DNA of 64,000 nucleotides from Saprospira sp. CCB-QB6 (lineage in GTDB: Bacteria; Bacteroidota; Bacteroidia; Chitinophagales; Saprospiraceae), in the NCBI RefSeq assembly GCF_028464065.1, contig NZ_CP116808.1, positions 744,001 to 808,000 of the forward strand. Reading direction: 5' to 3'. A program made the position numbers and the translations under genes. Of the stretch, positions 24,968 to 33,829 are shown in pieces; within the stretch, counting starts at the first letter, position 1, and each line of letters opens with the position of its first letter. The notes under the pieces were generated by a model, which had not been told where the DNA came from, did not search any database, and worked only from the letters and a program-made list of their open reading frames with translations.

Positions 24968-25513
24968 ATGGACGCCCAGAAAAAATTAAGCATTCATAAA
25001 ATTTGCAACTACTTTACGGGCTATGAGCTAATCAATTACATTTATTGGCAAGAGCAGTTGGTAGGCAAGGGAAAAAGTTTGTTGTCTAAAAAATCGGCTG
25101 TTTCGGAAAGTTTGCCTCAACTTTGGATACATAATAAGGAGAAAGGCCAGCAATATGATCTTTTAGCGCAATTGGATTTGGCAGAGGGGGAATATGCAGA
25201 AGGTTTTTTGATTCAGCATTTAGATTTTGCGGATGAGCGTTCTTGGCGTTTTAATGGCTATGCTTATCAGCCGCATATATTAAATGACTACAATTTTATG
25301 CACAAAGACTTTTTGGAGGGCCAAATTTTGGTTTGGAGTCGGGCCGAAGAGCAAAGGCGTTTTTGGTTATTAGATAGTTTGGGTAAAAAGCATCAGTTAT
25401 TGGCAACTGCTGCGCGGGGGAATGATTGGAAAATAGATGTGCGTAGTCGGGAGCTTCAAATTTATCAGTTGGATTTGGAAAAAGGATTAGTCATTAAAAC
25501 CGTTAAATTATAA
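24968..25513 (+). CDS. Cytoplasmic protein of unknown function
   Basis: I recognise no family. The 181-residue protein has no signal peptide or membrane segment. It reads as a beta-rich fold (QYDLLAQLDLAEGEYAEGFLIQH, RSWRFNGYAYQPHI, QILVWSRAEEQRRFWLLDSL, LQIYQLDLEKGLVIKTVKL). Its stop codon is one base before the ATG of the methyltransferase, so the two are translated from the same message and may act together. It could be a partner or substrate of the methyltransferase, but that is inference from position only. Confidence 0.6.
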   Translation: MDAQKKLSIHKICNYFTGYELINYIYWQEQLVGKGKSLLSKKSAVSESLPQLWIHNKEKGQQYDLLAQLDLAEGEYAEGFLIQHLDFADERSWRFNGYAYQPHILNDYNFMHKDFLEGQILVWSRAEEQRRFWLLDSLGKKHQLLATAARGNDWKIDVRSRELQIYQLDLEKGLVIKTVKL

Positions 25514-25514
25514 A

Positions 25515-26276
25515 ATGCGAGATTGGGTAGCCGAATTTTATAAAAAGCAGAATGATTGGCTGGGCGTTTATTTGGGTCCGGTTTCAGAAGACGATCATCG
25601 AAGAGCGCAGCGTTTGCAAGACTTGGCAGAGCTCAATGGGAAAAAAAGAGTGCTTGAATTGGGGGGAGGTGGTGGACAAACGGCTTTGGCGATAGCGCAA
25701 TTGGGGCATGAGGTAGATATGGTAGAACTTTTGGAAAGTTCTGCAAATTGGGCCAAAGAATTGGCGGAGCAGCAGGCGCAAAGTCGTTTACAAATCATTC
25801 AGGCTGATTTTTATGATTGGGAAGGGCCTGAAAATTATTACGATCTCATTTGCTACTTTGATAGTTTTGGGATAGGCAGTGATTTGGAGCAAAAAGAGTT
25901 GCTCCAAAAAATGTATAATTGGTTGGCGCCTGATGGTTTAATCGTGATAGAGGTGGGTGCGAGTTGGTATTGGTCGGGCCAAGCTTGGGGACAAGAATAT
26001 GATTTTGAGTTGGGGATTCGTCGGCATGAGTTTGATCCTATTGGCTGCCGTTTAATAGATAAATGGTGGCTAAAAAATAGTCCTGAAGAAGTTTATCAGC
26101 AATCTTTGCGTTGTTATACGCCTGCAGATTTCGAGTTATTGCTAGAAAACATTCCATTAAAAATCAGCAAATTACAAACGGGGCCAGCTTTTGATGAGGA
26201 ACAAAATATAGTACAAGAGCAGGCGGATTGGGTCGATTGTATGACTTACTTTGTTTGTTTACAAAAAGAAAGCTAA
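25515..26276 (+). CDS. Class I SAM-dependent methyltransferase
   Basis: The 253-residue enzyme has the Rossmann-type SAM site: motif I RVLELGGGGGQTALAI (about 41-56), an acidic VDMVELLESS end of strand 2, QADFYDWEG (motif II region) and YYDLICYFDSFGIGSD (post-II). A later IVIEVGASWYWSG closes the core. The N-terminal EFYKKQNDWLGVY resembles small-molecule methyltransferases of the UbiE/Methyltransf_25 type. The substrate cannot be told. It is tightly coupled to the preceding unknown gene. Confidence 0.85.
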   Translation: MRDWVAEFYKKQNDWLGVYLGPVSEDDHRRAQRLQDLAELNGKKRVLELGGGGGQTALAIAQLGHEVDMVELLESSANWAKELAEQQAQSRLQIIQADFYDWEGPENYYDLICYFDSFGIGSDLEQKELLQKMYNWLAPDGLIVIEVGASWYWSGQAWGQEYDFELGIRRHEFDPIGCRLIDKWWLKNSPEEVYQQSLRCYTPADFELLLENIPLKISKLQTGPAFDEEQNIVQEQADWVDCMTYFVCLQKES

Positions 26277-26502
26277 AAAAGTTGGACAGACCAAAAATAA
26301 AAACCTATCTTGTGCATACGCTTTTGCTTTGACCGGCAAACTGGTAAGCTACGATAAGGTAAAAATTAGGTTGTAATAAGTGTTGTATTAGCTTTTGTGA
26401 GTGCCTTTTTTCTTTTGTTGTTATCTCCCCTGTTTTGGTCTTGGGCCCTAGGCCGCAAAGCTCTTACATTACATTTTATTCATTCTATTTAATATTTTTT
26501 CT

Positions 26503-26871
26503 ATGAACATTTTCGTAGCGAAGTTGAACTTCAGAACTACTTCTGAAGAGCTTGAAGAGCTGTTCGCACAGTTTGGTACTGTGGATTCTGCAAAAATCAT
26601 TATGGACCGTGAAACGGACCGCTCGAAAGGGTTTGGCTTCGTTGAAATGCCCGATGAAGAGGACGGACAAGCTGCTATCGACGCTTTGAACGAAACCGAA
26701 TTCCATGAGCGCACTATCGTTGTTAAGAAAGCTCGTCCCCGTGAGGAGCGTCCTCGTAACAACAACCGTGGCGGCAATCGTGGCGGCTATGACCGTGGCG
26801 GACGTGGTGGTTACGACCGTGGAGGTCGTGGCGGTTATGATCGCGGAGGTCGTGGTGGTTATGACTACTAA
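26503..26871 (+). CDS. RRM-type RNA-binding protein with RGG-like tail
   Basis: The 122-residue protein is one RNA-recognition motif plus a glycine-rich tail. RNP2 is IFVAKL (3-8) and RNP1 is KGFGFVEM (42-49), both canonical. The tail after residue 85 repeats GGYDRGGR three times and ends GGYDY, after a first arginine-rich RPREERPRNNNRGG. Such proteins bind single-stranded RNA and are often cold-induced in cyanobacteria and Bacteroidota. The tail codons differ between repeats while the residues stay the same, which suggests selection on the protein. A leader of more than 200 bp precedes it and a strong terminator follows, so it is expressed alone. Confidence 0.92.
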   Translation: MNIFVAKLNFRTTSEELEELFAQFGTVDSAKIIMDRETDRSKGFGFVEMPDEEDGQAAIDALNETEFHERTIVVKKARPREERPRNNNRGGNRGGYDRGGRGGYDRGGRGGYDRGGRGGYDY

Positions 26872-26923
26872 ACGACAACATCTTCTAATATAGTTAGCAC
26901 AGCTAACTGATAGAAACAACTAG

Positions 26924-26955
26924 GCAACTCCTTTTTTAGGGAGTTGCTTTTTTTG
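26924..26955 (+). terminator. Terminator of the RRM protein gene
   Basis: GCAACTCC / GGAGTTGC stem followed by seven T residues. Confidence 0.88.
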
Positions 26956-27164
26956 TTTTATTTTTTGGGATTGCAATTTTTAATAGCCCCTAATTCTGCG
27001 CTCTTTTAGCAATATGTTTTAGTAGCTTTAGGCAAATAACCTACAATTTAAAAATGGGGAAAATGCAATTTGTTGGCAAAAAGTTTATTTTGTAAATTTA
27101 CCATCTTGAAGTTGCTAAGCATGCCTGTTTTTAAAGCTAATTTACTTCCCAAAACATTTAAGAC

Positions 27165-27428
27165 ATGACTGCTGAGCAACTCCAACAACTTATTGCAGAG
27201 CCAGAAGCCTTGAAAAAGACTAGTTACGAAGAACTTGAGCAGCTTTTGCTCAACTATCCTAGTTCTAGTTTACTTCGGGCCTTGCTCCTTATTAAGTTGG
27301 GCCAAAACCAAGGCCGCAATTATTACAGACAGCAGCAACTTTTTGCCTTTTATGATCCAAAAATAAAAGGTTTGCGTAGCAAACTTTTAACAAAAGGCCT
27401 AAAATTGCAGAGCAAGCGTAGCCTATGA
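27165..27428 (+). CDS. Small helical protein upstream of the TPR/secG genes
   Basis: The 87-residue protein is helical and charged (TAEQLQQLIAEPEAL, YEELEQLLLNYPSSSLLRALLLIKL), with no signal peptide. Its stop overlaps the start of the next gene (ATGA at 27425-27428), so the two are translationally coupled. I recognise no family. The motif 'LLLNYPSSSLLRALLLIKL' is like the helix of a TPR-containing Bacteroidota protein family that also carries the next frame, and the two may once have been one gene. Confidence 0.6.
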   Translation: MTAEQLQQLIAEPEALKKTSYEELEQLLLNYPSSSLLRALLLIKLGQNQGRNYYRQQQLFAFYDPKIKGLRSKLLTKGLKLQSKRSL

Positions 27429-28018
27429 GAGAGTATGTAGAAGGCCCTTTTCAAGAGGAGCCCCAAAACAACATTCATCCAAGGCAAGGAAAATCTTTGC
27501 TAGAGCGGTTTTTGCAAGAAAATGCAGAAGCTCTAGGTGAACCCTTGCCCAAAGATGAACCTATAGGCGAAATTCCAATTCCAGACCGCAAAAAACGTTT
27601 TAAGTTCTTGAGATTTCCAAAATTAAAAGCCCTGCTCGACCAACTTCAAGAGGAGGACCAACAACCCGCAGATGGCTATATTATTACTGGCGATGAGCAA
27701 TTGCCCCAGCCAGAACATATTGAGGTAGCTGCCCAAGAGCAGGATGACACCCAAGAGTTTTTGGACAAAATTGATCAAAAACTGATTGACCTAAGAGCCA
27801 ACCGCAAGCAGAAAAAAAAGACGAACTCTGAACAGCTCGAAGAAGATATCCAACAAAGTATATTAGCTGATAATCAATTAGCCTCTGAACGTCTAGCAGA
27901 AATTTTGGCCCAACAAGGAAAAAAAGCGGAGGCAATTGCAATGTACCAGCGCCTAAGTTTGAAATTTCCTAAAAAAAGTCTTTTCTTTGCCGAGAAGATT
28001 AAAGAACTCTCTCTCTAA
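27425..28018 (+). CDS. Acidic protein with C-terminal TPR-like repeat, secG-linked
   Basis: The 197-residue protein has an acidic, low-complexity N-terminal part (Pro, Glu, Gln) and a C-terminal TPR-like unit, ASERLAEILAQQGKKAEAIAMYQRLSLKFPKK, which is a familiar ending of the TPR protein encoded just before secG in many Bacteroidota. No signal peptide is visible. It overlaps the previous gene by four bases and is followed after 48 bp by secG, so it probably shares that transcript. Its job is not known. Confidence 0.7.
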   Translation: MREYVEGPFQEEPQNNIHPRQGKSLLERFLQENAEALGEPLPKDEPIGEIPIPDRKKRFKFLRFPKLKALLDQLQEEDQQPADGYIITGDEQLPQPEHIEVAAQEQDDTQEFLDKIDQKLIDLRANRKQKKKTNSEQLEEDIQQSILADNQLASERLAEILAQQGKKAEAIAMYQRLSLKFPKKSLFFAEKIKELSL

Positions 28019-28066
28019 GAAGAGAAGTCTATCCATTAGAAGCCTACTAATAGTAAGATATAAATT

Positions 28067-28291
28067 ATGACACTGCTCACTATCCTCATCGCCCTGATTG
28101 CATTGCTACTTATTCTCGTTGTTATGGTCCAAAATCCTAAAGGAGGAGGACTCAACTCGGCATTTGGTGGTACTCAAGAAGCCCAAAAAATTATGGGCGC
28201 TTCTAGATCAGGCGACATCCTAGTAAAGGTAACTTGGACGCTAGGCGGCCTACTTATGCTGCTTACCCTCATTGCTGGCCTCATTGTCTAG
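28067..28291 (+). CDS. secG: Protein translocase subunit SecG
   Basis: SecG is the small subunit of the SecYEG channel in the inner membrane. The 74-residue protein has the family layout: first membrane helix LLTILIALIALLLILVVMVQ, the conserved cytoplasmic loop NPKGGGLNSAFGG, and the second helix VTWTLGGLLMLLTLIAGL. The length is normal. It closes the TPR/secG transcript and has a strong terminator. Confidence 0.94.
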   Translation: MTLLTILIALIALLLILVVMVQNPKGGGLNSAFGGTQEAQKIMGASRSGDILVKVTWTLGGLLMLLTLIAGLIV

Positions 28292-28324
28292 GTTTTAAGA
28301 TTGATTGTATTCATAATAAGCACT

Positions 28325-28350
28325 AAGCCCCGTTTTTCGGGGCTTTTTTT
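28325..28350 (+). terminator. Terminator of secG
   Basis: AGCCCCG / CGGGGCT stem with a five-base loop and seven T residues. Confidence 0.88.
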
Positions 28351-28510
28351 GTCCCTAAACTTTAGTTTTGCTCCTTTTGTTAACGGATATTAGACTAGAT
28401 TATCAACCGTTTTGCTAACTAAAGAACCTTAAGCAAATTAACAGGCTAAACAACAGCCTCTTTGTTTATAAACTCATCCAACACCCCACCCCAATCAAAA
28501 CGTTTTTAGC

Positions 28511-29755
28511 ATGCGCAACTTTCTCAAAATACTGCTACGCATACTTCCCTTTTTAGCCCTGCTAGGCCTTGGCTTTTGGATCTTTTTGCAATTCTATGGT
28601 TCCAGAGAACAAGAAAGCTGGTTTTCTTCTCAATATTGGGGAAAAGAAAACAAAGCTCAAAGAGCTGCTGCCCAATATTTTATGCAAACCTATAAAGATA
28701 GTCTGCAGAGTAAAAATCTATCTCCAGCTTTTCTAAATTGGGCCAAAAATTATAGCCAAGATAGCTTGCAAATCTCCGCTTTAGAGGCAGAAGAAAAACT
28801 TAATATTCAACTGCTTCAGCGACATGTTCAGGCCCAAATAATCCCCAAACCTAGCAGTGTTTCTTTTTTACAAACACCCTATTATTGCCCACCTGATTCA
28901 ACCACACTCTTAGCTATAGAAAAACAGTGGTTGCAAAAAAATACTCCTGATAGCATCCAGAAATGCTTGCAAGCACTTCCTATCTGCCAAAAAGCCAATC
29001 CTACTGAAAAAAATTACTTTCGACAACAACTCATTTTACTAATGGGAACAGATGTTCAAACTGAACTCCTTTTCTCTCTCTTTCAACAAGAACTCGATAG
29101 CCTCTATACCCAATTAGCCCAACTAGACAGTAATAGCCTCAACCCTAACTATTGGAGCCAACTCCAAAAACAAAAAGGCCGGTTAGATAGTCTACCCCAT
29201 TGGCCTGCAAATAATGTCCACAGCCTCTTTTTACCTCCTTTCTATTCTAAAAATGGACAACTAGGCCTCCAAAAACTTCCCAAAACAATAGCCTGGCCCA
29301 ATGCCTTACTCCCCCTAGCCCCCCTACTCCAAAAAAATACTGTTCAGGCTGATAGCCTTATCTTATCCCCCTTTCAAGCTCTCCCCTACCCCAACCTCTT
29401 CGAACTAAAAGCCGAAAATAAAACGGAAGAAAAAGCCCTCCTCTTTGCCCAAATATGGCAAACTAAACTCCTCCTTGCCGAACTAGGCTGGTACGACCAA
29501 AACTGGGATATTAAACAACTAAAAGACTTTTTAAAGCAAAATAGTCCCCTCCCAAACTACTTTCAAGAACAACTAATTCTCTATCTTCGCTCTTGGCCAG
29601 GCCAATTACTGCGCCCCAAACTCCAAAACGAAATCCTCCGAGAACTTGCCTATAAAATGACCAAAAATAACCAAACCCTAAATACAAAAACTTTCCTCCA
29701 GCAATATGCTGCGCTCCCCCTAGATCTTTGGGAAGAAGCCCTAGACCTTAAATAA
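28511..29755 (+). CDS. Membrane-anchored protein of unknown function
   Basis: I recognise no family in this 414-residue protein. One N-terminal hydrophobic helix (LLRILPFLALLGLGFWIFLQF) should anchor it, with the rest outside or inside as a soluble domain. The rest is helical with many Gln, Leu and Asn residues, and two cysteine-containing segments (YYCPPDS; KCLQALPICQK). No catalytic motif stands out. It lies 42 bp before the TlpA-like lipoprotein on the same strand, so the two may be expressed together. Confidence 0.6.
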   Translation: MRNFLKILLRILPFLALLGLGFWIFLQFYGSREQESWFSSQYWGKENKAQRAAAQYFMQTYKDSLQSKNLSPAFLNWAKNYSQDSLQISALEAEEKLNIQLLQRHVQAQIIPKPSSVSFLQTPYYCPPDSTTLLAIEKQWLQKNTPDSIQKCLQALPICQKANPTEKNYFRQQLILLMGTDVQTELLFSLFQQELDSLYTQLAQLDSNSLNPNYWSQLQKQKGRLDSLPHWPANNVHSLFLPPFYSKNGQLGLQKLPKTIAWPNALLPLAPLLQKNTVQADSLILSPFQALPYPNLFELKAENKTEEKALLFAQIWQTKLLLAELGWYDQNWDIKQLKDFLKQNSPLPNYFQEQLILYLRSWPGQLLRPKLQNEILRELAYKMTKNNQTLNTKTFLQQYAALPLDLWEEALDLK

Positions 29756-29796
29756 CCTACTTCATTTTAGCGACCACTTAAATAATTTGTCAAATT

Positions 29797-30972
29797 ATGT
29801 ATAAACTCTTTTTGCATAGCAGCCTGCTCGCCATCCTTCTATTTTTAGCCAGCTGTGGTGGCGAAAATAGCCCCGCAGTAGAAATAGAAACCCCCAATAA
29901 CAATCCTCAAACTAGCGAAACGCAAAATAATAAGCCCGAAAAAGAAAAAGGCTTACCCATCCAAATTAGTGGAAGAATTGAAGGCGTAGCCCCCAACACC
30001 AAAATCTTCTTGGACCAAAGAGGAACCAATAGCGTTGAATCTCTCTCTTCTGTAGAAATTGACGAACAAGGCCAATTTTCTATCCAAGCAGAATTAGACC
30101 ACCCCAATATTCTTCGCCTCCGCTTTGGCGCCCAATATATTTGGTTAGCCCTAAAAGGAAATGAAACCCTAACAATTGCCGCCAAAGTCAATGAAAAAGA
30201 ACTCACAAGCATAAATATCGAAGGCTCCCCCTTCTCTAGCGAACTCAATAAACTCGTTCTGGCCAAAGCTACGCCCGAAGATCGAGCAAAATACCTACAA
30301 GATAAAACAGAAGAACAAGCACTAGTCAACCTATTTATCGTTGAAAGCCTAGATATTAACAAGCACTTGCCTCTCTACGAAAAGGTGCGTGACCAACTCA
30401 CTAAAGTTTATCCAAACTGGAATTATACCCGCGAATTTAATAATCGCATTATACTTACCGCCCAAAAGAAACAACAACAACCCTTTGGCATCGGCAACCC
30501 TATGCCCGAAATCAAATTGCCCAATCCCGATGGAGAACAAATTGCCCTCTCCTCGCTTAAAGGCAAGGTCGTTTTAGTCGATTTTTGGGCCAGCTGGTGC
30601 GGTCCCTGCCGCCGCGAAAACCCTAATTTGGTGCGCACCTATAACAAATATAAAGACCAAGGATTTACCGTCTATAGCGTCTCTTTAGATGGACTCGATG
30701 ACCGCAAAATGGCCTTTTTTAAAGGCAAAGGCGATATGCTCAAAATGCAGATGGAACAACAAAACCAACGCTGGAAACAAGCCATCGAACAAGATCAACT
30801 CGCTTGGCCCTATCATGTGAGCGAATTGCGCGGCTGGAGCAGCTTGGTCGCCCGCCAATTTGGTATCAATTCTATCCCCAGAGCCTTTTTGCTCGATAGA
30901 AATGGCGTGCTCCGCTATGCCGATGGCCTCCGTGGCCCCGAACTTGAAGCGAAGGTCAAAGAATTACTTTAA
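29797..30972 (+). CDS. TlpA-like thiol-disulfide oxidoreductase lipoprotein
   Basis: The 391-residue protein starts MYKLFLHSSLLAILLFLASC, a lipoprotein signal, so it is tethered in the periplasm. A DUF4369-like beta domain follows (about 50-160: ISGRIEGVAPNTKIFLDQRG, SIQAELDHPNILRLRF). The C-terminal half is a thioredoxin/AhpC-TSA domain with VVLVDFWASWCGPCRREN (active CGPC at about residue 268) and the cis-proline region NSIPRAFLLDRNG. It probably keeps or reshuffles cysteines in envelope proteins. A long insertion between strands (KGKGDMLKMQMEQQ) is unusual but the active site is intact. A terminator follows. Confidence 0.92.
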   Translation: MYKLFLHSSLLAILLFLASCGGENSPAVEIETPNNNPQTSETQNNKPEKEKGLPIQISGRIEGVAPNTKIFLDQRGTNSVESLSSVEIDEQGQFSIQAELDHPNILRLRFGAQYIWLALKGNETLTIAAKVNEKELTSINIEGSPFSSELNKLVLAKATPEDRAKYLQDKTEEQALVNLFIVESLDINKHLPLYEKVRDQLTKVYPNWNYTREFNNRIILTAQKKQQQPFGIGNPMPEIKLPNPDGEQIALSSLKGKVVLVDFWASWCGPCRRENPNLVRTYNKYKDQGFTVYSVSLDGLDDRKMAFFKGKGDMLKMQMEQQNQRWKQAIEQDQLAWPYHVSELRGWSSLVARQFGINSIPRAFLLDRNGVLRYADGLRGPELEAKVKELL

Positions 30973-30996
30973 TCCTTCTTCTTTTATAAGTTTATG

Positions 30997-31030
30997 AAAA
31001 GCTAGTGCTATTTTTAGTACTAGCTTTTTC
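30997..31030 (+). terminator. Terminator of the TlpA-like gene
   Basis: AAAAGCTAGT / ACTAGCTTTT stem and T run. Confidence 0.82.
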
Positions 31031-31035
31031 TTTTT

Positions 31036-31181
31036 GGGCCCGCGGCCGCCCTGATTAGTGGGGCGGCCGCCGCTATGCTTCGCCGCTCGCTCTTCGCTCG
31101 GCCCTGCAGCCGCCTAAGGCGGCTTGGGTCTGGCCCTTCGGGCCACGGCTGCGCAGCGCTGGGCCTACTGGGCTTCGCCCA
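31036..31181 (+). repeat. Dispersed palindromic element, copy 9
   Basis: Head GGGCCCGCGGCCGCCC, core CGCTCGGCCCTGC, copy-specific hairpin GCCGCCTAAGGCGGC, GGTCTGGCCCTTCGGGCCA, tail GCGCAGCGCTGGGCC with a CTGGGCTTCGCCCAG hairpin. Confidence 0.9.
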
Positions 31182-31205
31182 GTTCTACACGCAAAACAAC
31201 TGCTG

Positions 31206-31925
31206 ATGTCTTTCGATCGCTGGGATATTTTTGGCCTGCTGGCCATTCCCCTTTTTATTGTTTTTGGCCAAAGCTTTGGCCTGGCTTTTTTGGTCTTTTT
31301 ACTTTTGGCTCTCCGCTGGGGAAAACGCATTTTAAAGCACTGGCCCAATTGGGGCAAACTCTATTTTTTGCTCTTTAGTTTGGGCTTTGCTTCTTGGCTA
31401 GGCTTTAGTTTTTGGCTAGTCAATGGCGTTTATCAACCTTTAAATGAAGATTTTCAAGCTGAATATATATTGGTCCTTGGTGCTGGCGTTCGAGCAGATG
31501 GAAGCCCCAAAAATCAATTGCGCTACCGCCTAGACAAAGCCCTTGAATTGGCCCAACTCTACCCTCAGGCCAAGCTCATTCTATCAGGTGGACAAGGAGC
31601 AGATGAGCCGTTAAGCGAAGCCCAAGCTATGCAAAACTATTTGGTCCAAGGAGGACTAGACAAAACACGTATTCACCAAGAAGAGCAATCTACTTCTACT
31701 CAGGAAAATCTAGATTTTTCGACCCAAAAGTTTCCCCAATTAAAAACGGCCCCCACGATTCTGCTCAGTAGTGACTATCATGTAAAGCGCGCTCGTTTTT
31801 TGGCCCAAAAAAAAGGCTTCCAAAATATTCGGGAGCAAGCTGCGCCTACCCCCTTTCTTTGGCTACTCAATCAACTGCCCAGAGAGTATCTGGCATTTCT
31901 TAAAGACTTTTTATTCTCTCTATAA
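31206..31925 (+). CDS. YdcF/SanA-like (DUF218) membrane protein
   Basis: The 239-residue protein has two N-terminal hydrophobic stretches (about 8-32 and 55-78) and then a soluble DUF218 domain. Its signatures are EYILVLGAGVRADGSPKNQLRYRLDKA, AKLILSGGQGADEPLSEAQAM and an acidic EEQSTSTQENL, then ILLSSDYHVKRA. The layout matches ElyC/YdcF/SanA proteins, which influence envelope integrity in E. coli. The substrate is unknown. It starts 25 bp after palindromic element 9. Confidence 0.9.
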   Translation: MSFDRWDIFGLLAIPLFIVFGQSFGLAFLVFLLLALRWGKRILKHWPNWGKLYFLLFSLGFASWLGFSFWLVNGVYQPLNEDFQAEYILVLGAGVRADGSPKNQLRYRLDKALELAQLYPQAKLILSGGQGADEPLSEAQAMQNYLVQGGLDKTRIHQEEQSTSTQENLDFSTQKFPQLKTAPTILLSSDYHVKRARFLAQKKGFQNIREQAAPTPFLWLLNQLPREYLAFLKDFLFSL

Positions 31926-31993
31926 GAAGACTAAAAAGCCAAAAACTTCACTATTTTAGCCGCTTCATCTATCCATCTCTTTTTTGCGTGTAG

Positions 31994-32222
31994 AGGCGAG
32001 CGCAGCGAGCCGGCCACAACAAGCCTTTTGGGCGCAGTTCGACGACCAAAGGGAGTAACCGATGTGAAAGGGGGGCCGAAGGCCAAACCGAGTTTTTGAG
32101 CATAGCGAAAAAACGAAGGGTCGAGCAGACCTGCGAGCCCTGAAACATAGCGCCGCAAGGCAAAGCCGCAGCGAAAACAAGGCTGAAAGTCGCAGTTCGA
32201 CGACTGCAAGGAGTAACGCCCC
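31994..32222 (-). repeat. Dispersed palindromic element, copy 10 (long form, double module)
   Basis: Contains two TTCGACGACC/TTCGACGACT modules (near 32039 and 32197), a core variant GCTCGACCCT on the minus strand, and the GAGCATAGCG..GCTATG type of arm. Head GGGGCGTTACTCC is 25 bp from the GH3 start codon. Confidence 0.8.
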
Positions 32223-32246
32223 AAAAGCCTATTTAAAAAGAAATTT

Positions 32247-33758
32247 ATGAAGATACTGAATAGTCTTGTGCGTTTTGCATTTTCATTTCGGGCCAAAAAA
32301 ATTCATTATTTCATGCAGCATCCGCATGAAGTACAGCAGCAATGGTTAAATCATTTGCTTGCCCGAGCAAAACAGACCCAATGGGGGCAAGAATTTGGTT
32401 TTCAACATATTAAAACACATAAAGATTTTCAGAAGCAGCTGCCTTTAACGGATTACGAGGCCTTAAAACCTTACATTCGGCAAATGATGTTGGGCCAAAA
32501 AGACGTGCTTTGGCCAGGGCAAACTTCTTGGTTTTCTAAATCTTCGGGGACAACCAACGACAAGAGCAAATATTTGCCTGTTTCTATGGAAAACCTCAAA
32601 AAATGTCATTTGCAGGGGAGTCATGATGCCTTGGCGCTTTGGTATCACAGCCAGCCACAAACGCAGGTAATGACCAATGCCAAAAGTTTGATCATGGGAG
32701 GAAGCTTAGAGCGTTTTGCAGAATTTCCAGAGAGTCAAATTGGTGATATTTCGGCCATTATGTTACTCAATATGCCTTTTTATGGCAAGTATTTTTATAC
32801 GCCTTCTATGGAAACAGCCTTGATGAAAGATTGGGAGCAAAAAATAGAATTGATGGCCCATGAAATTTGTCGAGAAAACCTGACGACTATTGGTGGCGTG
32901 CCTACTTGGACCATTGTTCTCTTTCGGAAATTGCTAGAAATTACGGGCAAGTCGAATATTTTGGAGGTTTTCCCCAACTTTGAGGTCTATATGCATGGGG
33001 GCGTTAGTTTTGAGCCTTATCGGCAGCAATTTAAAAGCTTTTTGCCCTCGGAAAAGGTCCAATATCGAGAGAACTACAATGCTTCTGAGGGCTATTTTGC
33101 CAGCCAATACGATAGCAAGAATAAGGATATGTTGTTGTTATTGGACAATGGGGTCTATTATGAGTTTATGCCTTTAGATGAATTGGGTTCGGCTCAGCCA
33201 ATAGTTTTGAGTTTGGCGGAAGTGGAATTGGACCAAGATTATGCTTTACTCATTAGCAGTAATGCGGGGCTTTGGCGGTATCAGATTGGCGATACCATTC
33301 GCTTTACGAGTTTGGCACCTTATCGCATACAAATTAGTGGGCGAACCAAGCATTTCATCAATGTTTTTGGCGAGGAAGTGATGGTCCAGAATACAGATAA
33401 AGCTTTAGCGATTTGTTGTGAAAAATGGGGTGCACGGATTAGTGAATATACCGTTGGTCCCATCTTTTTGGAAGAGGATAAGGGGGGACATGAATGGTGG
33501 ATAGAATTTGAGCAGGAACCCAGTGATTTGGCGGCTTTTGCTTATGATTTGGACCAAACGCTACAAACGCTCAACTCTGATTATGAAGCAAAACGATATC
33601 GAAACTTGGCTTTACAAGCTTTAAAGTTGCATACTTTACCCAAAGGGAGTTTCCATGCTTGGTTAAAATCGAGAGGAAAATATGGGGGGCAACACAAAGT
33701 GCCCCGCCTATCCAATAGTCGAGAATATATTGAGGCCCTAGCTCAATTTGAGCAATAA
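32247..33758 (+). CDS. GH3-family protein (acyl-adenylate/amide synthetase-like)
   Basis: The 503-residue protein matches GH3 proteins, which in plants conjugate amino acids to jasmonate or auxin through acyl-AMP and belong to the ANL superfamily. The opening HEVQQQWLNHLLARAKQTQWG, LPLTDYEALKPYI, the P-loop-like WFSKSSGTTNDKSKYLP and VYYEFMP with VLSLAEVELDQDYALLIS, then YQIGDTIRFTS and SGRTKHFINVFGEEV are all family landmarks. Bacteroidota often carry such genes; their substrate is unknown. It ends with a bidirectional terminator shared with the convergent VWA gene. Confidence 0.92.
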   Translation: MKILNSLVRFAFSFRAKKIHYFMQHPHEVQQQWLNHLLARAKQTQWGQEFGFQHIKTHKDFQKQLPLTDYEALKPYIRQMMLGQKDVLWPGQTSWFSKSSGTTNDKSKYLPVSMENLKKCHLQGSHDALALWYHSQPQTQVMTNAKSLIMGGSLERFAEFPESQIGDISAIMLLNMPFYGKYFYTPSMETALMKDWEQKIELMAHEICRENLTTIGGVPTWTIVLFRKLLEITGKSNILEVFPNFEVYMHGGVSFEPYRQQFKSFLPSEKVQYRENYNASEGYFASQYDSKNKDMLLLLDNGVYYEFMPLDELGSAQPIVLSLAEVELDQDYALLISSNAGLWRYQIGDTIRFTSLAPYRIQISGRTKHFINVFGEEVMVQNTDKALAICCEKWGARISEYTVGPIFLEEDKGGHEWWIEFEQEPSDLAAFAYDLDQTLQTLNSDYEAKRYRNLALQALKLHTLPKGSFHAWLKSRGKYGGQHKVPRLSNSREYIEALAQFEQ

Positions 33759-33767
33759 TTTGGGCAA

Positions 33768-33806
33768 AAAAAGAGGGCTACCGAGGATTCGGTAGCCCTT
33801 CTTTTT
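33768..33806. terminator. Bidirectional terminator between GH3 and VWA genes
   Basis: An 11-bp stem AGGGCTACCGA / TCGGTAGCCCT flanked by A run on the left and T run on the right. Confidence 0.85.
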
Positions 33807-33829
33807 GGGGGAGACCTTAAGGTCAGACT

